DNA of 64,000 nt from Flavobacterium sp. HBTb2-11-1 (GTDB taxonomy: Bacteria > Bacteroidota > Bacteroidia > Flavobacteriales > Flavobacteriaceae). The number at the start of each line of letters is the position of its first letter. Positions within the stretch are counted from its first letter, which is position 1. The stretch is taken from the NCBI RefSeq assembly GCF_009826975.1, contig NZ_WUMO01000003.1, forward strand, positions 434,001-498,000, given 5' to 3'. Below the pieces are notes generated by a model. The model made no database searches. It had not been told where the DNA came from and was given only the letters and a program-made list of their open reading frames with translations. Below, piece by piece: positions 58,079 through 64,000 of this stretch. Position numbers and translations under genes: made by a program.

Positions 58079-59296
58079 TTAAACCTCTAATCCAAAAGGA
58101 TTATCAATGCTCTGCATCGGTTCAGTAAACCATTTTGGACCTTCAGCTGTCATGTAAAAATGATCTTCATGACGAATACCAAATTGACCCGGCATACAGA
58201 TCATAGGTTCATTACTAACCACCATTCCTTCTTTTAAAATGGTTTGATTGCCTCTTACTAAATAAGGATATTCATGAATATCTAAACCTGTACCATGACC
58301 TACACGATGTGGCAAACCTGGAATTTCATAATCACCGCTTAAACCCGCTTCTGCTAGGACTTTACGTGCGGCATCATCTACAGATCCGCATGTTGCGCCA
58401 ATTTGCGCAGCATCAAAAGCTGCTTTTTGAGTTGCTTTTTCAAGATTCCAGATTTTTCTGTGCTCCTCATTTGGAGTTCCATATACATAAGTTCTGGTGA
58501 TATCAGACAAATAACCTTCCAAGCGGCATCCAGTATCAATTAAGACGACATCATTATCGACTAGATTTTGGGGAGAAGTAACTCCATGCGGATATTGCGA
58601 ATCTTCTCCAAAAAGAACAATGCAGAAATATGAACCTGACGGAATACCAGCTTTAATGTGTGCCTTATGTATAAAATCAACAACAGTGCTTACGGCAATT
58701 CCGGGATGCAAAATACGAGCCGCTGCTTTTTGCACGGTCATAGTTATATCTTTTGCTCTCTGAATGATAGCAATTTCATTTGCCGATTTATGCATTCTGC
58801 AACCCGCAGTTATAGGCTGAGCGTTTACAAAATTAAAATTTGTATTTGCTTTTGAGATGGCATCAATTAGAAAAAAAGCAGCCGATTCATCTAAAGCGAT
58901 ATTGCCTTCAATACTATTTTTGTTTTTTAGGATATTTCCAAACAATTCAGAAGGGCTTTCATGTTCTTCCCAGAAATTTAAGTTTCCTTCGATTTTCATG
59001 AAAGTTTTAAAAGTTCCCTCTTCAAATTTCGGAACAATATATTCAACAGTTTCGTCTTCAAAAATTATAGCGCCAACCATACGCTCGGACGGATTCCATT
59101 TTGTTCCTGTAAAATAATACAGATTAGTTCCAGCATTTGCATAAAGCGCTTTACAATTGAGTTCTTTCATTAAAGAAACCGCTTTTTTAATGCGCTGTTT
59201 ATACTCTGGAAGTGCGATTGGCACAACACCAAGCGTCATGTTTTGTATTTTTTCTAATTCGATGTCTACAGTTGATCCGCCAACTCCAATTGCCAT
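58079..59296 (-). CDS. M24-family Xaa-Pro peptidase (prolidase/aminopeptidase P type)
   Basis: This 405-residue peptidase has an N-terminal creatinase-like domain (about 1-165) and a C-terminal pita-bread domain with metal ligands Asp (VLIDTGC), Asp (LSDITRTY), His (HGTGLDIHEYPYL), Glu (SNEPM) and Glu (RHEDHF). No signal peptide is visible, so it is cytoplasmic. It would cleave X-Pro dipeptides or an N-terminal X-Pro bond. It is divergent from the S37 peptidase gene, and the 208 bases between their starts include the 21/36 promoter of that gene. Together with pepP and DPP IV it gives the locus three proline-directed peptidases of different types. Confidence 0.88.
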   Translation of the reverse strand: MAIGVGGSTVDIELEKIQNMTLGVVPIALPEYKQRIKKAVSLMKELNCKALYANAGTNLYYFTGTKWNPSERMVGAIIFEDETVEYIVPKFEEGTFKTFMKIEGNLNFWEEHESPSELFGNILKNKNSIEGNIALDESAAFFLIDAISKANTNFNFVNAQPITAGCRMHKSANEIAIIQRAKDITMTVQKAAARILHPGIAVSTVVDFIHKAHIKAGIPSGSYFCIVLFGEDSQYPHGVTSPQNLVDNDVVLIDTGCRLEGYLSDITRTYVYGTPNEEHRKIWNLEKATQKAAFDAAQIGATCGSVDDAARKVLAEAGLSGDYEIPGLPHRVGHGTGLDIHEYPYLVRGNQTILKEGMVVSNEPMICMPGQFGIRHEDHFYMTAEGPKWFTEPMQSIDNPFGLEV

Positions 59297-59415
59297 TTTT
59301 TATTTTTTTTAAAGTTATTATTTAATGCACCGTAATTCGTTAAACTGATATAAAATTCAATTTTTCAATAAAAGTAAAGCATTATTTGGATTTTGTTCTA
59401 TGTTAATGTAAACTA

Positions 59416-59480
59416 GATAAAATATTACATTTTAAGGGTAATATAGTATCAGTTACTGCTTTGTATTGCACTTACTTTTA
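59416..59480 (+). promoter_or_regulatory. S37 peptidase promoter with 21-bp half-site pair
   Basis: The proximal half-site GGTAATATAGTATCA starts at 59437 and a weaker GATAAA starts at 59416, exactly 21 bp upstream. TACTTTTA, one mismatch from TAnnTTTG, starts at 59473, 36 bp after the proximal site and 32 bp before the ATG at 59505. This supports the ATG at 59505 as the real start. Confidence 0.7.
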
Positions 59481-59504
59481 AAAACTCAAATAACAAGATT
59501 AAAA

Positions 59505-60785
59505 ATGAATCGAAAATCCTTTTTTATTACGCTGTTCCTTCTTTGCTTGAACTATTTTGAAGTTTCTGCTCAGGAATCTTCAGTAAATCTACAGCAAAAA
59601 CTAACCGAATTATTTCCAAAAGCCATTATAACGCGAATCGATAACTTAGAAAATTATACCGAATCGTACCAACTTATTTTAGACGAACCTCTTGATCATA
59701 AACACCCAGAAAAAGGCACTTTTCAGCATTATATTTATTTGTCACATTTAGGTTACGATAGACCGACTGTAATTGAGACTCATGGTTATAATACAGAAAA
59801 TATTAAAAGCGAAGTGAGCAGTTTATTGCAGGCCAATCAGGTTGCTGTTGAATATCGTTTTTACGGAAAATCAAGATCAAATCCGATTCAATGGGAATAT
59901 TTGACGAATGATCAAGCTATTGAAGATTATCATAACATTGTTACGAAACTGAAAAAAATATACACAGGAAAATGGATTTCTACCGGAATCAGTAAAGGAG
60001 GGGAAACGGCTTTAATTTATAAATCAATCTATCCAAACGATGTTGATGTGGCAATGCCGTATGTTGCACCGCTAATTAATACCTGCGAAGATCCGAGAAC
60101 TATAGTGCATACAAGAACCGTTGGAACGCCTGAATGCAGAGCAAAAATAACAGCGTTTCAAAGAGCTCTCTTGCAAAATAGAGAAGCTGTCTTAGACGTT
60201 TTTAAAGGTTTTTCAGCTGAGAAAAAGATGCAATTTACGGAAGTTCCTTTCGCGGAAGCGTTGGAATATGCTGTTCTAGAATTTCCTTTTTCGTTTTGGC
60301 AATGGGGTGGCAAATGCGATGAGATTCCGCCAGTAAACGCTTCAGCAAAAGAGCTTTTTGATTATTTGAATAAAATTGTTGGAGTAGGAACTTACAATGA
60401 TAAAATGTCATTTGTCTATCTGCCGTCTTATTATCAGCATTTATGCGAATTAGGTTATTATGGTTTTGATCTTGAACCTGTTGCCGATTTGTTAACTATT
60501 GTCAAAAGCAGTTCTAATGCACGATTTGCACCAAAAGACGTTACAATAAAATATAATCCAAAGTATATTAAGAAAGTGCGCAAATATGTTGAAAACAAAG
60601 GCGATAAAATACTTTACATTTATGGAGGCTATGATACTTGGTTTTCGTGTTCTCCAACTCCGAAGCCTAATGTTAACGCTTTAAAAATGGTGCTTCCAGA
60701 AGGAAGTCATTCAACCAGAGTCAAAAATTTTCCTGAAAATGATCAAAAACTGATTATGGATACATTAAAAAAATGGCTCGATTAG
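59505..60785 (+). CDS. S37-family (PS-10) secreted aminopeptidase
   Basis: This 426-residue serine peptidase has a Sec signal (MNRKSFFITLFLLCLNYFEV then SAQES). It belongs to the S37 family, whose founding Streptomyces members are prolyl tri- and tetrapeptidyl aminopeptidases. The alpha/beta-hydrolase features are IETHGYNTEN near the oxyanion hole, the nucleophile Ser163 in TGISKGGETA, and a late His in LPEGSHSTR. I start at 59505 because an earlier in-frame ATG (59466) would put unlikely residues before the signal and overlap the promoter box. It is divergent from the M24 peptidase. With DPP IV it would trim proline-containing peptides in the periplasm. Confidence 0.9.
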   Translation: MNRKSFFITLFLLCLNYFEVSAQESSVNLQQKLTELFPKAIITRIDNLENYTESYQLILDEPLDHKHPEKGTFQHYIYLSHLGYDRPTVIETHGYNTENIKSEVSSLLQANQVAVEYRFYGKSRSNPIQWEYLTNDQAIEDYHNIVTKLKKIYTGKWISTGISKGGETALIYKSIYPNDVDVAMPYVAPLINTCEDPRTIVHTRTVGTPECRAKITAFQRALLQNREAVLDVFKGFSAEKKMQFTEVPFAEALEYAVLEFPFSFWQWGGKCDEIPPVNASAKELFDYLNKIVGVGTYNDKMSFVYLPSYYQHLCELGYYGFDLEPVADLLTIVKSSSNARFAPKDVTIKYNPKYIKKVRKYVENKGDKILYIYGGYDTWFSCSPTPKPNVNALKMVLPEGSHSTRVKNFPENDQKLIMDTLKKWLD

Positions 60786-61101
60786 AAGGCTCAAAAAAAT
60801 TACTAATTGCGTTTTTGTTTCTAATAATTTCTGTCAAGTGGCTTTCCCATAACAGATTTTTTTTAAGGCTTATTCGCAATAAATTTGAAGAAAGAAAGTT
60901 ACATTGAGATAATATTAACACGTTTTAGCATGAAATGTGGTCTGTTAATCGAATTTTAACATATAATATTGTAGTTTTCAGATATTTATAATATCTTTAA
61001 CTTATGATATGGGAATTGTATAAGATTTGTGTATAATTTTGCAACAGAAAAAATTATCAATGACCCCAAGTCATAACTATTAACTTAACATTTTGCCTGG
61101 T
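60786..61101. other. Intergenic region with promoter only
   Basis: I see no gene in these 316 bases. A TAATTTTG box at 61034-61041 matches TAnnTTTG and has a TTG 15 bases upstream (61016-61018); it probably serves the L,D-transpeptidase gene. No GGTAAT half-sites are present. Confidence 0.45.
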
Positions 61102-61704
61102 ATGAGAGTATTTTTATTGGCACTGCTTTTTTCCTTAAGTTCGTTTACCTCATTAAGTATGTGGGACGAAGATGAAATTTTAGATGAAGTTGAATTTGCG
61201 AGACTCAATGAGCACGTAAATGAAATAAAGGCTTTTACAGCATCAAATCACAAGTATAACAATAAAATTGCTTTTCTTGTGGACATGAAAATTAAATCTG
61301 GGAGAAATCGCTTTTTTGTTTACGATCTTCAAAATAATCAAATTCTCGATCAAGGTTTAGTGGCACACGGAAAAGGTTCTGAAACTGGAATAAAAGGAGA
61401 CATCTTACAATTTAGTAATGCTCCGGAATCTAACTGCACTTCACTTGGAAGATACTCTGTAGAAAAACCATACAAAGGTGTGTTCGGAAAAGCTTTTAGA
61501 TTGGCGGGATTAGACGAAACGAATAATAATGCCATGAAACGTGCCATTGTATTGCATTCTTATAAAGAAGTCCCATCTGATGAAAAAGAGTATTATATCA
61601 TTAACAGTCACGGTTGTCCAATGGTTAATCAAGAATTTTTAACTAGACTTTCAAAATATATAGAAAGTTCAAATTCTAAAATCTTATTGTCTGTTTATTA
61701 TTAA
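61102..61704 (+). CDS. Murein L,D-transpeptidase catalytic-domain protein
   Basis: This roughly 200-residue exported protein has a Sec signal (RVFLLALLFSLSSFTSLS). I start at the ATG at 61102, three codons inside a TTG-initiated frame, since the signal is intact. The catalytic-domain family is recognised by FVYDLQNNQILDQGLVAHGK, TSLGRYSVEKPYKG, IVLHSYKEVP and the active-site Cys172 in INSHGCPMV. Such enzymes act on peptidoglycan peptide stems in the periplasm, by cross-linking or trimming. It is a single gene with its own promoter and terminator and is unrelated to the peptidase cluster before it. Confidence 0.85.
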   Translation: MRVFLLALLFSLSSFTSLSMWDEDEILDEVEFARLNEHVNEIKAFTASNHKYNNKIAFLVDMKIKSGRNRFFVYDLQNNQILDQGLVAHGKGSETGIKGDILQFSNAPESNCTSLGRYSVEKPYKGVFGKAFRLAGLDETNNNAMKRAIVLHSYKEVPSDEKEYYIINSHGCPMVNQEFLTRLSKYIESSNSKILLSVYY

Positions 61705-61726
61705 ATAGAATCAGCAAAATATAAAT

Positions 61727-61753
61727 AAAAAGAGAGCCTAGGCTCTCTTTTTT
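61727..61753. terminator. Terminator after the L,D-transpeptidase gene
   Basis: A perfect palindrome (AGAGAGCC with GGCTCTCT) is flanked by A-run and T-run, so it can terminate transcription in either direction. It lies 23 bases after the stop codon. Confidence 0.9.
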
Positions 61754-61918
61754 ATATCAACACATTAGATTTTACATTTTTTGCTTACCCCAATTATTAC
61801 CGCTTTCTATATAAAAGCCTGTTATTGGCTATAAATTAGGATAAACTTAACTTGTCTGATAAAACTTATAAAAGATACAAGTTGTAAATTAGTAGAATAG
61901 TAATTAAAAGTTTATTTT

Positions 61919-62944
61919 ATGAAAGCAGTACGTTTTTTTGGGCACAAAGATGTCCGCGTTGTTAATGATATTGAAAGACCTGTTCCTAAAGGTGATGAAG
62001 TTTTGTTAAAGATTGGCGGAGCTGGTGTCTGCCACTCAGACTTGCATATTATAGATGAAGGGACAGTAGTGGGAACCGTTTTTACGTTGGGACATGAAAA
62101 TGCTGGATGGATAGAAGAAATTGGAGAGAATGTCGAAGGGTATAAAAAAGGAGATGCAGTTTTAGTTTATGGTCCGTGGGGTTGTGGACATTGCAAACCT
62201 TGCCAACAGTCCAAAGAAAATTATTGTGATCATCAATCTGAACAGGCATATGGTGGCGGACTAGGACTGGACGGCGGTATGGCCGACTATATGCTCGTGC
62301 CATCTTCTAGACTTTTGGTGCCTATATTTGACTTAGATCCTGTTATTGCAGCGCCGTTAACAGACGCTGCGCTTACACCTTATTCTGCGATAAAACGTTC
62401 TCTTCCTAAATTAATGGCTGACGAATATGTGGTAGTAATTGGTGTTGGGGGATTAGGTCATGTTGCTTTACAGATATTGCGAGAAATAAGCGGAGCCGAA
62501 ATTATTGCTTGCGATGTAACAGAAGATAAATTGGCTTTTGCTAAACAATTGGGCGCAGCTTATGTAATTAATTCTAAAGATGCTGATGCGGCAGAACAAA
62601 TCCAGAAGATCACGGGAATCAAAAAAGCTAAAGTGGTTCTAGACTTCGTAGGAGCAACTTCTACCATAGATTTGGGAACAAAAGTAGTGAGTCTTGACGG
62701 AGATCTTACCATTGTTGGCCTTGGCGGAGGGCATTATCAATACAGCATGAATGGTTTGCCTTTTGGGGTAAGCATGACGAATCCGTACTGGGGATCAAGA
62801 ACAGAACTGATGGAAGTTGTGGGTCTGGCAAGACAAAAGAAAATCCATATCGAAATTGAAAAACATAAACTTGATGATGCCAATGAAGTTTACGATCGAA
62901 TGAGACAAGGTAAAATAAAAGGCAGAGCCGTCTTAGTGCCTTAA
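61919..62944 (+). CDS. Zinc-dependent alcohol dehydrogenase, NAD(P)-dependent
   Basis: This 341-residue cytoplasmic MDR-family enzyme interconverts alcohols and aldehydes or ketones. Catalytic zinc ligands are seen in GVCHSDLH and GHENAG, and the structural zinc site in CGHCKPCQQSKENYC. The Rossmann domain has VIGVGGLGHVALQIL and ends its second strand with CDVTEDK. The length is normal. It has its own gap on both sides and is followed by an imperfect terminator, so it appears monocistronic. The substrate is not readable; it resembles broad-range, NAD-preferring aryl or alkyl alcohol dehydrogenases. Confidence 0.9.
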   Translation: MKAVRFFGHKDVRVVNDIERPVPKGDEVLLKIGGAGVCHSDLHIIDEGTVVGTVFTLGHENAGWIEEIGENVEGYKKGDAVLVYGPWGCGHCKPCQQSKENYCDHQSEQAYGGGLGLDGGMADYMLVPSSRLLVPIFDLDPVIAAPLTDAALTPYSAIKRSLPKLMADEYVVVIGVGGLGHVALQILREISGAEIIACDVTEDKLAFAKQLGAAYVINSKDADAAEQIQKITGIKKAKVVLDFVGATSTIDLGTKVVSLDGDLTIVGLGGGHYQYSMNGLPFGVSMTNPYWGSRTELMEVVGLARQKKIHIEIEKHKLDDANEVYDRMRQGKIKGRAVLVP

Positions 62945-62956
62945 AATTTATAAAGC

Positions 62957-62988
62957 AAATAAATCCCGTTCTCAGAGACGGATTTTTG
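62957..62988 (+). terminator. Terminator after the alcohol dehydrogenase
   Basis: An imperfect stem (AAATCCCGT with ACGGATTT, loop TCTCAGAG) is followed by a short T-run. It lies about 13 bases after the stop codon. Confidence 0.65.
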
Positions 62989-63004
62989 TTTGTTAGAATA
63001 ATAG

Positions 63005-63034
63005 TTTGCAGATTAAAAAATATCAATATATTTG
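63005..63034 (+). promoter_or_regulatory. Promoter of the ilv leader-ilvN unit
   Basis: TTTG at 63005-63008 is followed after 18 bases by TATATTTG at 63027-63034, a good match to the Bacteroidota TTTG-N19-TAnnTTTG promoter. It lies 18 bases before the first leader start codon. Confidence 0.7.
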
Positions 63035-63051
63035 CGCATCAGATCAAACAA

Positions 63052-63105
63052 ATGAAAAACATCATTAACATCGCGGTTATTATTATCATTATTATCATTC
63101 GATAG
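63052..63105 (+). CDS. Isoleucine-rich leader peptide 1 (attenuation)
   Basis: This 17-codon frame encodes MKNIINIAVIIIIIIIR and stops at TAG. Ten of 17 residues are Ile, seven of them in a row. It is followed by a hairpin with a T-run (63146-63176). Such a leader would let ribosome stalling at Ile codons, when charged tRNA-Ile is low, decide whether transcription continues. It is too short to be a structural protein and is best read as a sensor. Confidence 0.8.
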   Translation: MKNIINIAVIIIIIIIR

Positions 63106-63145
63106 TGGTGAAGGGATGTTATATAAATAAGTGAAAATAAATTTA

Positions 63146-63176
63146 GAAAAACCTCCCCTCAGCGGAGGTTTTTTTG
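63146..63176 (+). terminator. Attenuator terminator 1
   Basis: The stem AACCTCC / GGAGGTT with loop CCTCAGC is followed by a T-run. It lies 40 bases after the first leader stop, the distance expected of a transcription attenuator. Confidence 0.85.
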
Positions 63177-63188
63177 TTTACAGCAAGT

Positions 63189-63248
63189 ATGAAAAATTCA
63201 ATTCAGAATAGCATTATTATTTCAATTATCATTATTCGCATCACATGA
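63189..63248 (+). CDS. Isoleucine-rich leader peptide 2 (attenuation)
   Basis: This second 19-codon frame encodes MKNSIQNSIIISIIIIRIT and stops at TGA. Nine residues are Ile. It begins just after terminator 1 and is followed by terminator 2 (63276-63313) before the ilvN-like gene. The shared MKN start and Ile runs suggest that the two leaders arose by duplication, giving two successive attenuation checks on the same gene. Confidence 0.75.
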   Translation: MKNSIQNSIIISIIIIRIT

Positions 63249-63275
63249 CGAGTCAGGATTCTATTGTCTATTCAT

Positions 63276-63313
63276 AAAAGCCTTTCTCAGTCAAAATGTG
63301 AAAGGCTTTTTTA
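63276..63313 (+). terminator. Attenuator terminator 2
   Basis: The perfect stem AAAAGCCTTTC / GAAAGGCTTTT with a 13-base loop ends in six T. It lies 27 bases after the second leader stop and 40 bases before the ilvN-like ATG. Confidence 0.9.
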
Positions 63314-63352
63314 TTTCTCAGCAACTCATTCAAACACAAATAAAAATCAACA

Positions 63353-63853
63353 ATGAAAAACGAATTTACTCTAACCATTTATTCAGAAGATCAAATCAGA
63401 TTAATAAGCAAATTATCGAGTATGTTTTTAAGAAAACAAATTCAGATTTTGAGCCTTAATATGTCTATTTGCGAAATAGAAAATATGTATAGACATACCA
63501 TCGTAATAAATGGAACGTTGGATCAAGTCATCAATTTAACTGCGCAAATAGAGAAAGTCATTGAAGTTTATAAATGCTATTATTCGTTGAATGAAGAGAT
63601 TGTTTTTAAACAAACCGCATTATTTAAAATTCCTACCGCATTAGTTATGCAAGACCCAGAAACGGAAGTATTATTTAAAGAAAATGACCTTAAAATTTCA
63701 GAAATTCAAAAAGAGTATACTGTATTACAAGCCACAGGAACAGATGAAGAAATAGTATACTTGACTGAAAAATTAAAGCCGTTAGGATTAATTGAATTTG
63801 TGAAAAGCTCAAGAATTGCTCTTTCAAAATCGGATAAAGGTTTTTGTGTATAA
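63353..63853 (+). CDS. ilvN: Acetolactate synthase small subunit (IlvN/IlvH-like)
   Basis: This 166-residue regulatory protein would bind the catalytic subunit of acetolactate synthase and confer feedback control by branched-chain amino acids. The N-terminal ACT domain is visible (FTLTIYSEDQIRLISKLSSM followed by FLRKQIQILSLNMSICEIEN) and the C-terminal region (ALFKIPTALV, GLIEFVKSSRIALSK) follows the Bacteroidota IlvN pattern. The sequence seems more divergent than usual, and the catalytic subunit is not directly upstream. It stands alone behind two Ile-rich leaders. It could head an ilv operon that continues beyond the window. Confidence 0.8.
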   Translation: MKNEFTLTIYSEDQIRLISKLSSMFLRKQIQILSLNMSICEIENMYRHTIVINGTLDQVINLTAQIEKVIEVYKCYYSLNEEIVFKQTALFKIPTALVMQDPETEVLFKENDLKISEIQKEYTVLQATGTDEEIVYLTEKLKPLGLIEFVKSSRIALSKSDKGFCV

Positions 63854-64000
63854 ATTAAAGAATAACGGAAGACCTATTGTTGTCTGTTTCTGTTTTTTCT
63901 AATGTAAAAGCTTTGTTTTTCTTCAATATTTCTTACTTTTAATAGTCATTACTAAAGCAGATAGCGTATGATTTCAGGTACAAAGCGGTTATTGTTTTTT
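63854..64000. other. Window end after ilvN
   Basis: No complete feature is seen. An ATG at 63970 opens a frame (MISGTKRLLFF) that runs off the end of the window and could be the start of the next gene, but ten codons are too few to judge. Confidence 0.2.

Noticed and set aside
57767..58128. Two overlapping open frames between the protease and the M24 gene
   Set aside because: They are Lys/Asn-rich, lack any motif, overlap palindromic repeats and run into the M24 coding region on the other strand.

Overview
The window looks like a piece of a Flavobacterium-type chromosome (Bacteroidota, Flavobacteriia). It is AT-rich, uses TAnnTTTG promoter boxes, carries two SusC/SusD pairs, encodes a secreted protease with a type IX secretion (T9SS) C-terminal sorting domain, and has many short interspersed repeats between genes. 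I saw no rRNA, tRNA, CRISPR array, prophage or intact insertion sequence.

Layout. (a) 1-8.1 kb: unknown membrane, secreted and lipoprotein genes around a LytTR response regulator and its TPR-bearing sensor kinase. (b) 8.1-12.9 kb: housekeeping singles (TrmH-type RNA methyltransferase, EthD protein, DNA glycosylase, GNAT acetyltransferase, biotin synthase bioB, NmrA-like oxidoreductase). (c) 12.9-26.1 kb: a divergent Lrp/AsnC regulator and six co-directional genes: DUF1338 2-oxoadipate dioxygenase (HglS-like), ALDH7 aminoadipate-semialdehyde dehydrogenase, GH63-type alpha-glucosidase, GH42 beta-galactosidase, a fused hydroxylysine-kinase-like/phospholyase-like enzyme, and a YdiJ-like D-2-hydroxyglutarate dehydrogenase. 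(d) 26.7-38.3 kb: a glycan utilisation locus (two six-hairpin-type glycosidase-like proteins, SusD, SusC and a divergent GH36 alpha-galactosidase). (e) 38.9-60.8 kb: an AraC regulator, a complete trans-4-hydroxy-L-proline pathway (epimerase, D-hydroxyproline oxidase, deaminase, semialdehyde dehydrogenase), Xaa-Pro aminopeptidase, dipeptidyl peptidase IV, a second SusC/SusD pair, a secreted M43 metalloprotease, an M24 peptidase and an S37 peptidase. (f) 61.1-64 kb: L,D-transpeptidase, zinc alcohol dehydrogenase, and an ilvN-like gene behind two tandem isoleucine-rich leader peptides.

Main interpretation. Regions (c) and (e) together look like a collagen utilisation system. Collagen is distinctive for hydroxyproline, for X-Pro peptide bonds and for 5-hydroxylysine carrying Glc-alpha-1,2-Gal-beta. 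Region (e) has a secreted protease, an outer-membrane peptide importer, proline-specific peptidases and a full hydroxyproline-to-2-oxoglutarate route. Region (c) has, in one operon, an alpha-glucosidase and a beta-galactosidase that could strip the disaccharide, the kinase/phospholyase pair that opens hydroxylysine to aminoadipate semialdehyde, and the enzymes that carry this to 2-oxoglutarate. Only the 2-aminoadipate transaminase is not seen here. The role of region (d) is less clear.

Regulation. Four promoters in region (e) (hydroxyproline operon, susC, M43 protease, S37 peptidase) share one layout counted by hand: a GGTAAT-type half-site, a second exactly 21 bp downstream, and a TAnnTTTG-type box exactly 36 bp after the second; the box lies 32 bp (36 for the protease) before the start codon. 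The adjacent AraC protein is the obvious candidate regulator. Region (c) has no such site and is more likely governed by its Lrp/AsnC neighbour. All functional calls come from reading the sequence and remembered family knowledge; no database search was run.
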